Source: Chitinophagaceae bacterium | GTDB taxonomy: Bacteria; Bacteroidota; Bacteroidia; Chitinophagales; Chitinophagaceae | NCBI GenBank assembly: GCA_020403425.1 | Contig: JADBXR010000026.1 | Location: 1-64,000 of the forward strand | Length of the DNA stretch: 64,000 nt | Direction: 5' to 3' | Shown here: positions 8,644-15,699 of the stretch, one piece after another | Numbering within the stretch: position 1 is the stretch's first letter | How the letters are laid out: each line of letters opens with the position of its first letter | Notes under the pieces: model-generated | The model's input: only the letters and a program-made list of their open reading frames with translations | What the model was told of the DNA's origin: nothing | Database searches by the model: none | Program-made: the position numbers and the translations under genes

Positions 8644-8898
8644 ATGAGAATATGCCTGATTGTATGTTTTTTTACCCTGTTTGCGGCCTGTGTTCCCGGG
8701 GAGCGTGAGACCCGGGCGCATATCACCCAACGCAGGACTGTTGCGGCCGGAAGGCTGCTGATCAGTTATGAATTCAGGGCGAACGGGAGGTCTTTTACGG
8801 ACAGTATGGAGATCGCGAACCGGGTGGTGCCGCATGATTCGGTCCCGGTGTTTTATTTGCCCGGAAATCCCCAAAAAAGCCGTTTACAACTACCTTGA
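8644..8898 (+). CDS. Small lipoprotein of unknown function
   Basis: An 84-residue protein with a lipoprotein signal: MRICLIVCFFTLFAAC, lipobox LFAAC at residues 12-16, followed by VPGE. It should be lipidated at Cys16 and face the periplasm. The rest (ISYEFRANGRSFTDSM, VVPHDSVPVFYLPGNPQKSRL) has a predicted beta pattern but no family I recognise. The lipobox, and the position right after a terminator, support a real gene. Confidence 0.6.
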   Translation: MRICLIVCFFTLFAACVPGERETRAHITQRRTVAAGRLLISYEFRANGRSFTDSMEIANRVVPHDSVPVFYLPGNPQKSRLQLP

Positions 8899-9104
8899 AA
8901 CGGGCTTTTCCAGACCGCTTTGAGGAACCTGTTGAAAACTGCCTGAAAATTTTCGTTTCAAAATTTTGCTGAATTAAGTTTTCCATTACCTTTGCCATCC
9001 CAAAAAATGGGATAGTTCTTTGTGTTTTGTAATTCTGGACGACGGGCAAAAGGGCTGAAAACCACCATTTTCACCTTCCGACGGTACTGGTTACAATAGT
9101 GTAC
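8899..9104. other. Leader region of the tRNA-tuf operon
   Basis: Apart from the promoter at 8965-8994 and a small hairpin at 8997-9013 (ATCCCA/TGGGAT), I see nothing here. The spacer to the first tRNA is about 105 nt. Confidence 0.6.
8965..8994 (+). promoter_or_regulatory. Promoter of the tRNA-tuf operon
   Basis: TTTG (8965-8968), 18 nt, TACCTTTG (8987-8994): a near-perfect Bacteroidetes promoter, as expected for a highly expressed stable-RNA operon. Confidence 0.85.
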
Positions 9105-9177
9105 GCCGAAGTAGCTCAGCTGGTAGAGCAGCTGATTTGTAATCAGCAGGTCGCGGGTTCGAGTCCCATCTTCGGCT
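9105..9177 (+). tRNA. tRNA-Thr (anticodon TGT)
   Basis: A 73-nt tRNA with acceptor GCCGAAG/CTTCGGC. The anticodon arm GCTGA-TTTGTAA-TCAGC gives TGT. The T loop is TTCGAGT. First tRNA of the operon, at the place of E. coli thrU. Confidence 0.95.
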
Positions 9178-9185
9178 CTTGCATC

Positions 9186-9252
9186 GGTTTGTAGTCTGTA
9201 GTTTGAAGTTTGTGGTAACAACCCCAAACCCCAAACCCCAAACTACAAACCT
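9186..9252. repeat. Inverted low-complexity repeat between tRNA-Thr and tRNA-Tyr
   Basis: Left arm words GTTTGTAGTCTGTAGTTTG (9186-9212) face right arm words CCCAAACCCCAAACTACAAACC (from 9230). The spacer between two tRNAs therefore forms its own hairpin. Confidence 0.75.
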
Positions 9253-9259
9253 CTATTTC

Positions 9260-9342
<83 letters not shown>

Positions 9343-9344
9343 CA

Positions 9345-9469
9345 GTCAAATTTGCGAATCAGGTAATTGGCAAATTTGAAAATTGTATCAATAGTTCTTT
9401 GTAAATGTTTGGAGATTTGCATCAACGAGTAATTTCAAATTACCCTATTTTCAAATTTTCAAATTAACA
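9345..9469. repeat. Inverted low-complexity repeat between tRNA-Tyr and tRNA-Gly
   Basis: Left arm CAAATTTGCGAATCAGG and GGCAAATTTGAAAATTG face right arm AATTTCAAATTACC and TTTTCAAATTTTCAAATT. Same construction as the spacers on either side, here with the AATTTGAAAA word. Confidence 0.7.
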
Positions 9470-9472
9470 CAA

Positions 9473-9545
9473 GCGGAAGTAGCTCAATTGGTAGAGCGAT
9501 AGCCTTCCAAGCTATAGGTCGCGAGTTCGACCCTCGTCTTCCGCT
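9473..9545 (+). tRNA. tRNA-Gly (anticodon TCC)
   Basis: A 73-nt tRNA, acceptor GCGGAAG/CTTCCGC. The anticodon arm ATAGC-CTTCCAA-GCTAT gives TCC. Occupies the place of E. coli glyT. Confidence 0.95.
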
Positions 9546-9548
9546 CAA

Positions 9549-9614
9549 AGCAGTCTGTTGTTTGTGGTCTGTGGTCTGTGGTTCCAACTGCAAACTGTTA
9601 GATGGCAAACTGAG
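9549..9614. repeat. Low-complexity repeat between tRNA-Gly and tRNA-Thr
   Basis: CAGTCTGTTGTTTGTGGTCTGTGGTCTGTGG-type words face AACTGCAAACTG and GGCAAACTG. Pairing is weaker than in the other tRNA spacers. Confidence 0.55.
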
Positions 9615-9618
9615 TTAA

Positions 9619-9690
9619 GCCGTTGTAGCTCAGGGGTAGAGCACTTCCTTGGTAGGGAAGAGGTCGTGAGTTCGATTCTCACCAACGGCT
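9619..9690 (+). tRNA. tRNA-Thr (anticodon GGT)
   Basis: A 72-nt tRNA, acceptor GCCGTTG/CAACGGC. The anticodon arm CTTCC-TTGGTAG-GGAAG gives GGT. Occupies the place of E. coli thrT, just before tuf. Its last 30 nt are duplicated 105 bp downstream. Confidence 0.95.
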
Positions 9691-9722
9691 CGTTTTTTGA
9701 AATAATAGCCTTAGTAGGAAGA

Positions 9723-9795
9723 ACCGTAATGCGAATTGCGATAGAGCATCCCGCTGGAAGCGGGAAGGTCGTGAGTTCGATTCTCACCAACGGCT
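9723..9795 (+). pseudogene. Degenerate tRNA copy, 3' half identical to tRNA-Thr(GGT)
   Basis: A 73-nt segment with tRNA spacing. Positions 9766-9796 repeat 9661-9691 exactly (31 bp), covering variable loop, T arm and acceptor 3' strand. The anticodon arm TCCCG-CTGGAAG-CGGGA is fully paired, with T33, and would read GGA. The 5' acceptor strand (ACCGTAA) mispairs at three positions and the D stem does not form. It is best read as a decayed tRNA gene, made or kept in part by conversion with its neighbour. Confidence 0.65.
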
Positions 9796-9905
9796 CAGTA
9801 GTAAATGAGGAACAGGTAATGTGCGGAGATCCTGAAAAGGAACAATCAAATAATAAACGGCTGCAAGGCCATCAATTTTTTAAACACAACTAAAAACCGA
9901 TAAAA

Positions 9906-11093
9906 ATGTCTAAAGAGACCTTCAAGAGGGAGAAACCTCACGTAAACGTTGGTACCATTGGTCACGTTGACCACGGTAAAACCACTTTAACTGCTGCCAT
10001 CACAAGCATCTTATCGCAGAAAGGTCTGGCGCAGGCTAAAAAGTATGATGAGATCGATGGTGCGCCCGAAGAAAAAGAGCGTGGTATCACTATCAATACT
10101 GCACACGTAGAATATCAAACTGCAACCCGTCACTATGCGCACGTTGACTGTCCTGGTCACGCTGACTATGTGAAGAATATGATTACTGGTGCTGCCCAGA
10201 TGGACGGCGCTATCCTGGTAGTAGCTGCTACCGATGGTCCTATGCCACAAACAAGGGAGCACATCCTGCTGGCCCGCCAGGTAGGTGTACCCCGTATGGT
10301 GGTTTTCATGAACAAAGTTGACCTGGTTGACGATCCTGAACTGCTGGAACTGGTAGAAATGGAGATCCGTGAACTGCTGACCGAGAAAGGCTTTGATGGC
10401 GATAACACTCCGATCATCAAGGGTTCTGCTACAGGTGCACTGGCTGGTGAAGAAAAATGGGTTAAATGCGTGGAAGAGCTGATGGATGCTGTTGATACTT
10501 ACATCCCACTGCCTCCCCGTCCGATCGATATGCCATTCCTGATGTCAGTTGAAGACGTATTCTCTATCACTGGTCGTGGTACCGTTGCTACCGGTCGTAT
10601 CGAGCGTGGTATCATCAAAGTTGGTGAGCCTGTTGAGATCGTAGGTCTGATCGACGCTCCGCTGACCTCTACCGTAACTGGTGTGGAAATGTTCAAGAAA
10701 CTGTTGGATGAAGGTCAGGCTGGTGATAACGCAGGTCTGCTGCTCCGCGGTATCGAGAAAAAAGATATCCGTCGTGGTATGGTAATCTGTAAGCCAGGTT
10801 CTATCACCCCGCACACTGAATTCAAAGGTGAGGTTTACGTACTGAGCAAAGAAGAAGGTGGACGTCACACTCCATTCTTCAACAAATACCGTCCTCAGTT
10901 CTATTTCCGTACCACAGACGTAACTGGTGAAGTTACCCTGCCAGCCGGAACAGAGATGGTAATGCCAGGTGATAACATCAACCTGTCTGTAAAACTGATC
11001 GCTCCGATCGCTATGGAAAAAGGTCTGAAATTCGCTATCCGCGAAGGTGGACGTACCGTAGGTGCCGGTCAGGTTACTGAAATCATCAAATAA
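9906..11093 (+). CDS. tuf: Elongation factor Tu
   Basis: A 395-residue GTPase that delivers aminoacyl-tRNA to the ribosome. G motifs are intact: GHVDHGKT (residues 19-26), DCPGHADY (near 81) and NKVD (near 136). Domains 2 and 3 follow ([21 protein letters not shown], then [15 protein letters not shown]). Codon use is strongly biased (CTG, GGT, CGT), as expected for a top-expressed gene. It sits in the tRNA-tuf-tRNA-Trp-secE-nusG order and has a hairpin downstream. Confidence 0.98.
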   Translation: MSKETFKREKPHVNVGTIGHVDHGKTTLTAAITSILSQKGLAQAKKYDEIDGAPEEKERGITINTAHVEYQTATRHYAHVDCPGHADYVKNMITGAAQMDGAILVVAATDGPMPQTREHILLARQVGVPRMVVFMNKVDLVDDPELLELVEMEIRELLTEKGFDGDNTPIIKGSATGALAGEEKWVKCVEELMDAVDTYIPLPPRPIDMPFLMSVEDVFSITGRGTVATGRIERGIIKVGEPVEIVGLIDAPLTSTVTGVEMFKKLLDEGQAGDNAGLLLRGIEKKDIRRGMVICKPGSITPHTEFKGEVYVLSKEEGGRHTPFFNKYRPQFYFRTTDVTGEVTLPAGTEMVMPGDNINLSVKLIAPIAMEKGLKFAIREGGRTVGAGQVTEIIK

Positions 11094-11155
11094 GCTGTAA
11101 GCTCCAAGCTTTTAGCTTCAAGCAAATGTTTTTTCTATTACATTTGTAACATATT

Positions 11156-11190
11156 CTAAAAGCTGTTCCGGTATTCCGGACAGCTTTTAG
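11156..11190 (+). terminator. Hairpin after tuf
   Basis: CTAAAAGCTGT pairs with ACAGCTTTTAG, closed by CCGG-TATT-CCGG. The 60 nt between tuf and this stem also hold AAGCT-rich words. It could partly insulate tuf from tRNA-Trp and secE. Confidence 0.65.
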
Positions 11191-11196
11191 CTTTCT

Positions 11197-11268
11197 ACGG
11201 GCATCGTACAACGGTTAGTATTAAGGTCTCCAAAACCTTCGATCTGGGTTCGAATCCTAGTGCCCGTG
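11197..11268 (+). tRNA. tRNA-Trp (anticodon CCA)
   Basis: A 72-nt tRNA with acceptor ACGGGCA/TGCCCGT and discriminator G, as usual for tRNA-Trp. The anticodon arm AAGGT-CTCCAAA-ACCTT gives CCA. It starts 6 nt after the hairpin that follows tuf, a spot often used for tRNA-Trp in bacteria. Confidence 0.95.
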
Positions 11269-11272
11269 CTGA

Positions 11273-11374
11273 GTAATTTGAAAATGGGACAATTTGAAAA
11301 TTTGAAAATGTGTTTTCAGGTTTTTGGATCGGGTTGAATTTTCAAATTTTCAAATTCACAAATTGTCAAATTGG
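11273..11374. repeat. Inverted AATTTGAAAA repeat before secE
   Basis: The left arm (11275-11308, AATTTGAAAATGGGACAATT and AATTTGAAAAT words) is complementary to the right arm (11338-11374, TTTTCAAATTTTCAAATT, CAAATTGTCAAATT). It fills the whole space between tRNA-Trp and the secE start, ending 4 nt before the ATG. Confidence 0.8.
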
Positions 11375-11378
11375 TTCT

Positions 11379-11573
11379 ATGAACAAGATCGCTACCTATT
11401 TCAAAGAGAGTTACCACGAGTTGCTGGAAAAAGTGACCTGGCCTACCTGGATGCAGTTGCAGCAGAGCACGGTGATCGTACTGGTAGCTACCGTCATCAT
11501 CACAGCAATGGTATGGGTGATGGATTTCTCCAGTAACCAGTTGTTAAAGCTGGTGTATTCATTATTTAAGTAA
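11379..11573 (+). CDS. secE: Preprotein translocase subunit SecE
   Basis: A 64-residue single-span membrane protein of the SecYEG channel. The amphipathic N-terminal helix carries ESYHELLEKVTWPTW, the conserved SecE motif (residues 9-23). One transmembrane helix follows (VIVLVATVIITAMVWVMDF). The start at 11379 fits the family; the upstream frame is intergenic repeat. It is followed after 6 nt by nusG, the standard pairing. Confidence 0.93.
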   Translation: MNKIATYFKESYHELLEKVTWPTWMQLQQSTVIVLVATVIITAMVWVMDFSSNQLLKLVYSLFK

Positions 11574-11579
11574 AACAGC

Positions 11580-12185
11580 ATGGAAGAAGTAGTAGATACC
11601 TCATTACCTGAAAGCGCAGCGCCGCAAGCCGATACCAAGTGGTACGTATTGCGTGTGGTGAGCGGCAAGGAGCGTAAAGTAAAGGAGTACCTTGATAAGG
11701 ATATCATCCGTAGCGGCTGGCAGGAGATCATCAAACAGATCTTCCTCCCGATGGAGAAGGTATATAAGGTGCAGAACGGTAAAAAAGTGATGCGCGAAAA
11801 GAACTATTTCCCCGGATACGTGATGATGGAAGTGCTGGATGGTAAACTGAATGATGACATGGTGCAGCATATCAGCAACATCAGCAATGTGATGCACTTC
11901 CTCACAGACGGTAAGGGTTCCAAAGGCAACATCATCTCCCTCCGCAAAAGCGAAGTGAACAAGATGCTGGGTAAAGTGGATGAACTGAACGACCAGGGCG
12001 TGACCATGAGTGAGCCGTTCATCGTTGGTGAGACCATCAAGATCATCGAAGGTCCGTTCAACGATTTCAATGGTGTGATCGAAGACGTGAACGACGAGAA
12101 GAAGAAACTGAAAGTGACCGTGAAGATCTTCGGACGTTCCACTCCGGTAGAACTGAGTTACATGCAGGTAGAGAAAATAAGCTAA
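11580..12185 (+). CDS. nusG: Transcription antitermination factor NusG
   Basis: A 201-residue RNA-polymerase-binding factor that links transcription and translation. The NGN domain begins after a ~18-residue acidic lead (KWYVLRVVSGKERKVKEYL) and includes FFPGYV-type sequence NYFPGYVMMEVLDG. The KOW motif is GETIKIIEGPFNDFNGVIEDV near residues 148-168. Starts 6 nt after secE, and a strong hairpin ends the unit. Confidence 0.95.
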   Translation: MEEVVDTSLPESAAPQADTKWYVLRVVSGKERKVKEYLDKDIIRSGWQEIIKQIFLPMEKVYKVQNGKKVMREKNYFPGYVMMEVLDGKLNDDMVQHISNISNVMHFLTDGKGSKGNIISLRKSEVNKMLGKVDELNDQGVTMSEPFIVGETIKIIEGPFNDFNGVIEDVNDEKKKLKVTVKIFGRSTPVELSYMQVEKIS

Positions 12186-12201
12186 ATGCACACGATATAG
12201 C

Positions 12202-12234
12202 AAAAAGCCATTCCTTCCGGAGTGGCTTTTTTGT
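12202..12234 (+). terminator. nusG terminator
   Basis: AAAAAGCCATTCC pairs with GGAGTGGCTTTTT around TTCC, then TTTTTT. A textbook intrinsic terminator 16 nt past the nusG stop; it separates secE-nusG from the L11 operon. Confidence 0.85.
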
Positions 12235-12281
12235 TTGCTGGCCATCCAGGTAATTTAACGGCTGCGAACCCTCTAAACCTT

Positions 12282-12289
12282 TAATTTTG
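12282..12289 (+). promoter_or_regulatory. -7 box of the DUF4920 gene
   Basis: TAATTTTG lies 6 nt before an ATG at 12296 and 15 nt before the ATG at 12305. The mRNA would be leaderless or have a leader of about 10 nt. No -33 TTTG at the right distance. Confidence 0.5.
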
Positions 12290-12304
12290 ATTAAAATGAA
12301 TCAT

Positions 12305-12781
12305 ATGAAAAAAATACTTTTGATCCTTTCCGTGTTGTTTACAGGATTGGCCGCCCAAGCGCAACCTCCGAAAGTTCCGGCTGAATCAGGCACCGTATTT
12401 GGTCAGGCCACAACCGCCGATAACGCCATTTCGGTAGACCAGTTGTACTCGATCATGGACAGCAAAAAAGAGAACAAAGAAATGACCGTTAAGCTGAAAG
12501 GGGTGGTTACCGAGGTCTGTGAGAAAGAAGGCTGCTGGATCAAGGTAAAATCGCCTAAAGGCAGTATGATGGTGAAAATGAAGGACCATAAGTTCCTGGT
12601 CCCGCTAGTCCTGAACGGCAAGACCATCGTAATCGACGGTATCGCTGACGAAAAACTCACCACCGTGGAACAGCTCCGCCATTTTGCGGAAGATGCCGGT
12701 AAAAGCAAGGAAGAGATCGCTAAGATCACCGAGGCCAAAAAAGAGATCGTTGTTCAGGCGAGGGGGATCTTGGTTTTATAA
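12305..12781 (+). CDS. DUF4920 domain secreted protein
   Basis: 158 residues with a Sec signal peptide (MKKILLILSVLFTGLAAQAQ). The mature part matches the DUF4920 pattern: a beta-rich OB-like core with VKLKGVVTEVCEKEGCWIKVKSPKG (two Cys in C-E-K-E-G-C-W, residues near 78-83), then IVIDGIADEKL and a C-terminal helix HFAEDAGKSKEEIAKI. Function is unknown; the Cys pair suggests metal or redox chemistry in the periplasm. It is an insertion between nusG and rplK with its own -7 box. An in-frame ATG at 12296 is an alternative start. Confidence 0.85.
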   Translation: MKKILLILSVLFTGLAAQAQPPKVPAESGTVFGQATTADNAISVDQLYSIMDSKKENKEMTVKLKGVVTEVCEKEGCWIKVKSPKGSMMVKMKDHKFLVPLVLNGKTIVIDGIADEKLTTVEQLRHFAEDAGKSKEEIAKITEAKKEIVVQARGILVL

Positions 12782-12782
12782 G

Positions 12783-12861
12783 AAGTCACAAGTCACAAGT
12801 CACAAGTCAAAAATCAAAAGTCAAAATGGGGGAGGTTCCCTGTTTTGACTTTTGGCTTTAT
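12783..12861. repeat. Inverted AAGTCACAAGTC repeat
   Basis: Three to four tandem AGTCACA words, then AAAATCAAAAGTCAAAA, face TGTTTTGACTTTTGGC after a short GGGGGAGG-CCC centre. It starts right after the DUF4920 stop codon. Confidence 0.75.
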
Positions 12862-13027
12862 TGTAAGCGCCGATGGCTGAATATTAGCGGGGATCCGCAA
12901 AGGTCAGGGGGCTTGTTGTTATTGTGTTTTTTGTTGATAATCAATCAGTTGTTTTATTTTGAATAGGTGGCCGGAAATTATTTTCTGACTTTTAGCGCCT
13001 ATCTTTTCACTCCTGCGTTTTTTCCCC
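12862..13027. other. Intergenic upstream of the L11 operon
   Basis: No gene, RNA or clear repeat is seen. The stretch is AT-rich toward the promoter at 13028. Confidence 0.5.
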
Positions 13028-13035
13028 TACCTTTG
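13028..13035 (+). promoter_or_regulatory. Promoter of the rplKAJL operon, -7 box
   Basis: TACCTTTG, a perfect TAnnTTTG, lies 90 nt before rplK. No TTTG is visible at the -33 spacing; the region there is T-rich. The leader it creates holds a candidate L1-binding structure. Confidence 0.65.
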
Positions 13036-13071
13036 CCGCCCCAAAAGTTCTTTAGAATAAAGAATGATTGA

Positions 13072-13111
13072 ATTTGGGAGTCCAGCCGAAAGCGGGACGT
13101 TATTACCAATT
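13072..13111 (+). promoter_or_regulatory. Candidate L1-binding autoregulatory leader
   Basis: A hairpin GTCC-A-GC / GC-G-GGAC closed by CGAAA (13080-13098) is flanked by a TTGG/CCAA outer stem (13074-13077 with 13106-13109). The asymmetric internal loop has GAG on the 5' side and GTTATTA on the 3' side. Two stems joined by an asymmetric loop in the rplK leader is the layout of the L1 mRNA target in other bacteria. This is structural inference by eye. Confidence 0.4.
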
Positions 13112-13124
13112 AAATCTTAAAAAA

Positions 13125-13568
13125 ATGGCAAAAGAAATCTCTGGCTTCGTGAAGCTGCAGGTGAAAGGCGGTCAAGCCAATCCTGCGCCTCCAGTGGGCC
13201 CCGCACTCGGTTCTAAGGGTGTGAACATTATGGAGTTCTGCAAACAATTCAATGCAAGGACCCAGGACAAAATGGGAAAGGTTGTTCCTGTTTTGATCAC
13301 CGTGTATTCTGATAAGTCTTTCGACTTCATCATCAAAACCGCTCCAGCCGCTGTCCAGTTAATGGAAGCCGCTAAAATCCAGACCGGATCAAAGGAAAGT
13401 AACCGTCAGAAAGTTGGTAAAGTTACCTGGGAACAGGTAGAAGCGATTGCCAAGGATAAGATGGCCGACCTGAACGCATTCACCCTGAACAGCGCTATGA
13501 GCATGGTAGCCGGTACTGCACGCAGTATGGGTTTGACTGTAGAAGGTAAAGCTCCATGGGAAAACTAA
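13125..13568 (+). CDS. rplK: 50S ribosomal protein uL11
   Basis: 147 residues. N-terminal domain has [38 protein letters not shown], the conserved Pro-rich segment that contacts the GTPase centre; the C-terminal domain (residues 70-147) binds the 58-nt rRNA region. The start at 13125 (AAAAAATGGCAAAAG) fits the family length. First gene of rplK-rplA-rplJ-rplL. Confidence 0.97.
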   Translation: MAKEISGFVKLQVKGGQANPAPPVGPALGSKGVNIMEFCKQFNARTQDKMGKVVPVLITVYSDKSFDFIIKTAPAAVQLMEAAKIQTGSKESNRQKVGKVTWEQVEAIAKDKMADLNAFTLNSAMSMVAGTARSMGLTVEGKAPWEN

Positions 13569-13592
13569 TTATTCACCTTAAAACAGTAAAAA

Positions 13593-14285
13593 ATGTCAAT
13601 TACTAAAAAAAGAAAAGTAGCTGCAGCCAAGGTGGATAAGAACAAAGCGTATTCCCTGAAAGATGCTTCAGCACTCGTTAAAGAGATCAATTGCACCAAA
13701 TTCGATAGTTCTGTTGACCTGCACATCCGCCTGGGTGTAGACCCTAAGAAAGCAGACCAGCAGGTGCGTGGTACCGTATCATTACCACATGGTACCGGTA
13801 AAACCAAAAAAGTTCTGGTTCTCTGTACACCTGATAAGGAAGCTTCTGCCAAAGAAGCCGGAGCCGATTATGTAGGTCTGGATGAGTTCATCACCAAGAT
13901 CGAAGGTGGCTGGGTGGATATGGATGTGATCATCGCTACCCCTGCCGTAATGCCTAAGATCGGTAAACTGGGTAAAGTATTGGGTCCACGTAACCTGATG
14001 CCGAATCCTAAGACCGGTACAGTGACCAATGATGTGGCCGCTGCCGTAAATGAGGTAAAAGGCGGTAAGATCGCTTTCAAAGTGGATAAAGCGGGTATCG
14101 TACACGCTTCTATCGGACGTATCTCATTTGCTCCTGAAAAGATTGCTGAGAACAGTGCAGAGCTGATCAATGCGATCCTGAAACTGAAGCCTTCTACTGC
14201 CAAAGGAACCTACCTGAAAGCAGTTAGCATGGCCAGCACCATGAGCCCAGGTATCACATTAGACACCAAATCATTAATGAACTAA
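13593..14285 (+). CDS. rplA: 50S ribosomal protein uL1
   Basis: 230 residues, the usual L1 length. It forms the L1 stalk and binds 23S rRNA; in many bacteria it also represses its own operon by binding the rplK leader. Recognised by [30 protein letters not shown] (residues 40-70) and [14 protein letters not shown] (near 130). Follows rplK after 24 nt. Confidence 0.97.
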   Translation: MSITKKRKVAAAKVDKNKAYSLKDASALVKEINCTKFDSSVDLHIRLGVDPKKADQQVRGTVSLPHGTGKTKKVLVLCTPDKEASAKEAGADYVGLDEFITKIEGGWVDMDVIIATPAVMPKIGKLGKVLGPRNLMPNPKTGTVTNDVAAAVNEVKGGKIAFKVDKAGIVHASIGRISFAPEKIAENSAELINAILKLKPSTAKGTYLKAVSMASTMSPGITLDTKSLMN

Positions 14286-14286
14286 T

Positions 14287-14323
14287 CCTGGTGATTCCCG
14301 CTATGGCGAGAAAATGACCCGGG
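14287..14323 (+). promoter_or_regulatory. Candidate L10-binding leader with kink-turn-like motif
   Basis: CCTGG (14287-14291) can pair with CCGGG (14319-14323). The inner flanks are TGAT (14292-14295) and ATGA (14314-14317), the paired UGA elements of a kink-turn, with an inner CGC-TATG-GCG-type stem. It lies between rplA and rplJ, where L10-L12 autoregulates in E. coli. Inferred by eye only. Confidence 0.4.
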
Positions 14324-14341
14324 TTTTTAAAAAGATTAGTT

Positions 14342-14857
14342 ATGACAAAAGATCAAAAAAATGAGGTGATTGAAGTCCTGAAAGGAAAGTTCAGTCAATA
14401 CAATAACTTTTACATTACCGATACCGAATCTTTAACGGTAGAGCAGGTTTCCAAACTGCGTCGCACCTGTTTCGACAAGCAGGTTGAGATGAAGGTTGCG
14501 AAGAATACTTTGATCAAAAAGGCACTGGAAGCGCTGGATGCTGAGAAGTATGCAGGTGTTTTCGACGCCCTGAACAATGTAACTGCCCTGATGTTCTCTG
14601 AGAACCCTAAGGAGCCGGCTTTGATCATCAGTTCTTTCCGTAAGGCAAGCAATGGTGACAGACCGATCCTGAAAGCGGCTTTTATCAATGGTGATGTGTA
14701 CACTGGTGATAATACCCTGTCTGCACTGACCAAGATCAAGACCAAGAACGAACTCATCGGAGAAGTTATCGGCTTACTGCAGTCTCCTGCAAAACGTGTA
14801 CTGGCTGGTTTGATCCACCACCACGAGAAGCAGGCAGAAGGCGCAGCTGCTGAGTAA
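14342..14857 (+). CDS. rplJ: 50S ribosomal protein uL10
   Basis: 171 residues. Forms the base of the L7/L12 stalk. N-terminal rRNA-binding domain has FYITDTESLTVEQVSKLRRTC and VEMKVAKNTLIKKAL (residues 20-60); the C-terminal helix that carries L12 dimers starts near residue 140 (LLQSPAKRVLAGLIHHHEKQAEG). It is separated from rplL by a 208-nt spacer that holds an inverted repeat, longer than usual. Confidence 0.96.
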   Translation: MTKDQKNEVIEVLKGKFSQYNNFYITDTESLTVEQVSKLRRTCFDKQVEMKVAKNTLIKKALEALDAEKYAGVFDALNNVTALMFSENPKEPALIISSFRKASNGDRPILKAAFINGDVYTGDNTLSALTKIKTKNELIGEVIGLLQSPAKRVLAGLIHHHEKQAEGAAAE

Positions 14858-14859
14858 CC

Positions 14860-14989
14860 AATTTGAAAATGTGAAAATGTGCTCATTGGAAAATGAAACA
14901 CATGTTCAGATATTCAGAAAAGAAAGGATTAACTGGGATGATGGTATTTGGAAATTTTCAAATTTTCAAATTTTCAAATTCTCAAATTA
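14860..14989. repeat. Inverted AATTTGAAAA repeat between rplJ and rplL
   Basis: The left arm (14860-14885, AATTTGAAAATGTGAAAATG) faces the right arm (14950-14989, AAATTTTCAAATTTTCAAAT words). A large hairpin inside a ribosomal-protein operon could alter the rplJ:rplL ratio. 75 nt of non-repeat DNA remain before rplL. Confidence 0.75.
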
Positions 14990-15065
14990 ATAGAAACAAA
15001 TTTTTTTAAACCCTCCGTCGGATCACACCGAAACGTGATATGAAGACGGAAAAAATTGTAAACAC

Positions 15066-15440
15066 ATGGCAGACGTTAAAGCATTAGCCGAACAATTAGT
15101 AGGCTTAACAGTAAAAGAAGTTCAGGAATTAGCTGATGTATTGAAAGCTGATTACGGTATCGAACCAGCTGCTGCTGCAGTAGTAGTAGCAAGTGGCGAC
15201 GGCGGTGGTGCTGCTGCTGCTGAAGAGAAAACATCTTTCGATGTGATCCTCGTTAGCGGTGGTGCAAGCAAACTGGGCGTTGTTAAGATCGTTAAAGAAC
15301 TGACCGGCCTGGGTCTGAAAGAAGCAAAAGACCTGGTTGACGGCGCTCCAAAACCAGTAAAAGAAGGTATCTCTAAAGCTGAAGCTGATGATTTAGTAGC
15401 TAAGCTGAAAGAAGCTGGTGCTGAAGTTGAAGTGAAATAA
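15066..15440 (+). CDS. rplL: 50S ribosomal protein bL12 (L7/L12)
   Basis: 124 residues. N-terminal dimerisation domain (residues 1-32), an Ala/Gly-rich hinge (residues 37-57), and the factor-binding C-terminal domain with [26 protein letters not shown] and [23 protein letters not shown]. Codon use is highly biased. A terminator follows within 25 nt, so rpoB is not in the same basic unit. Confidence 0.97.
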   Translation: MADVKALAEQLVGLTVKEVQELADVLKADYGIEPAAAAVVVASGDGGGAAAAEEKTSFDVILVSGGASKLGVVKIVKELTGLGLKEAKDLVDGAPKPVKEGISKAEADDLVAKLKEAGAEVEVK

Positions 15441-15463
15441 TTACTGTTTCGCTGAGAAAATAT

Positions 15464-15495
15464 AGCCGGTAAGTTTGACTTACCGGCTTTTTTTA
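15464..15495 (+). terminator. rplL terminator
   Basis: AGCCGGTAAGT pairs with ACTTACCGGCT around TTG, followed by TTTTTTTT. A strong intrinsic terminator closing the L11-L12 operon. Confidence 0.88.
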
Positions 15496-15498
15496 TGC

Positions 15499-15638
15499 GG
15501 GGAGAGAGTGGTGAGTAGTGAGTGGTGAGTAGGGAGGTGAATGGTGAATGGGCAATTGTCAATTCACCACTCACCACTGCCCACTCACCACTGCCCACTC
15601 ACCACTGCCCATTCACCACTGCCCACTCACTTCCCCAA
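15499..15638. repeat. Inverted low-complexity repeat between rplL and M13 peptidase
   Basis: The left arm (15500-15556) has GGGGAGAGAGTGG, GTGAGTAGTGAGTGG and GTGAATGGTGAATGGGC words. The right arm (15557-15638) has four CACTGCCCACTCAC-type words and ends CACTTCCCC. The outermost GGGGAG/TTCCCC nearly pair. Confidence 0.8.
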
Positions 15639-15699
15639 TGACCAGCGGTTTTGAAATATCGCTCCGAATCCTAATATTTACAGTCACTAAAACCACTGT

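Noticed and set aside
9661..9796. 31-bp direct repeat of a tRNA 3' end as attL/attR of an integrated element
   Set aside because: The copies are only 105 bp apart and the sequence between them aligns with a whole tRNA, so a decayed tRNA copy explains it better. A solo attachment scar remains a minor alternative.
15499..15638. Repeated CACTGCCCACTCAC words as a possible CRISPR or origin iteron array
   Set aside because: The units vary in length, have an inverted partner arm, and share the design of other intergenic hairpins; no replication gene is near.
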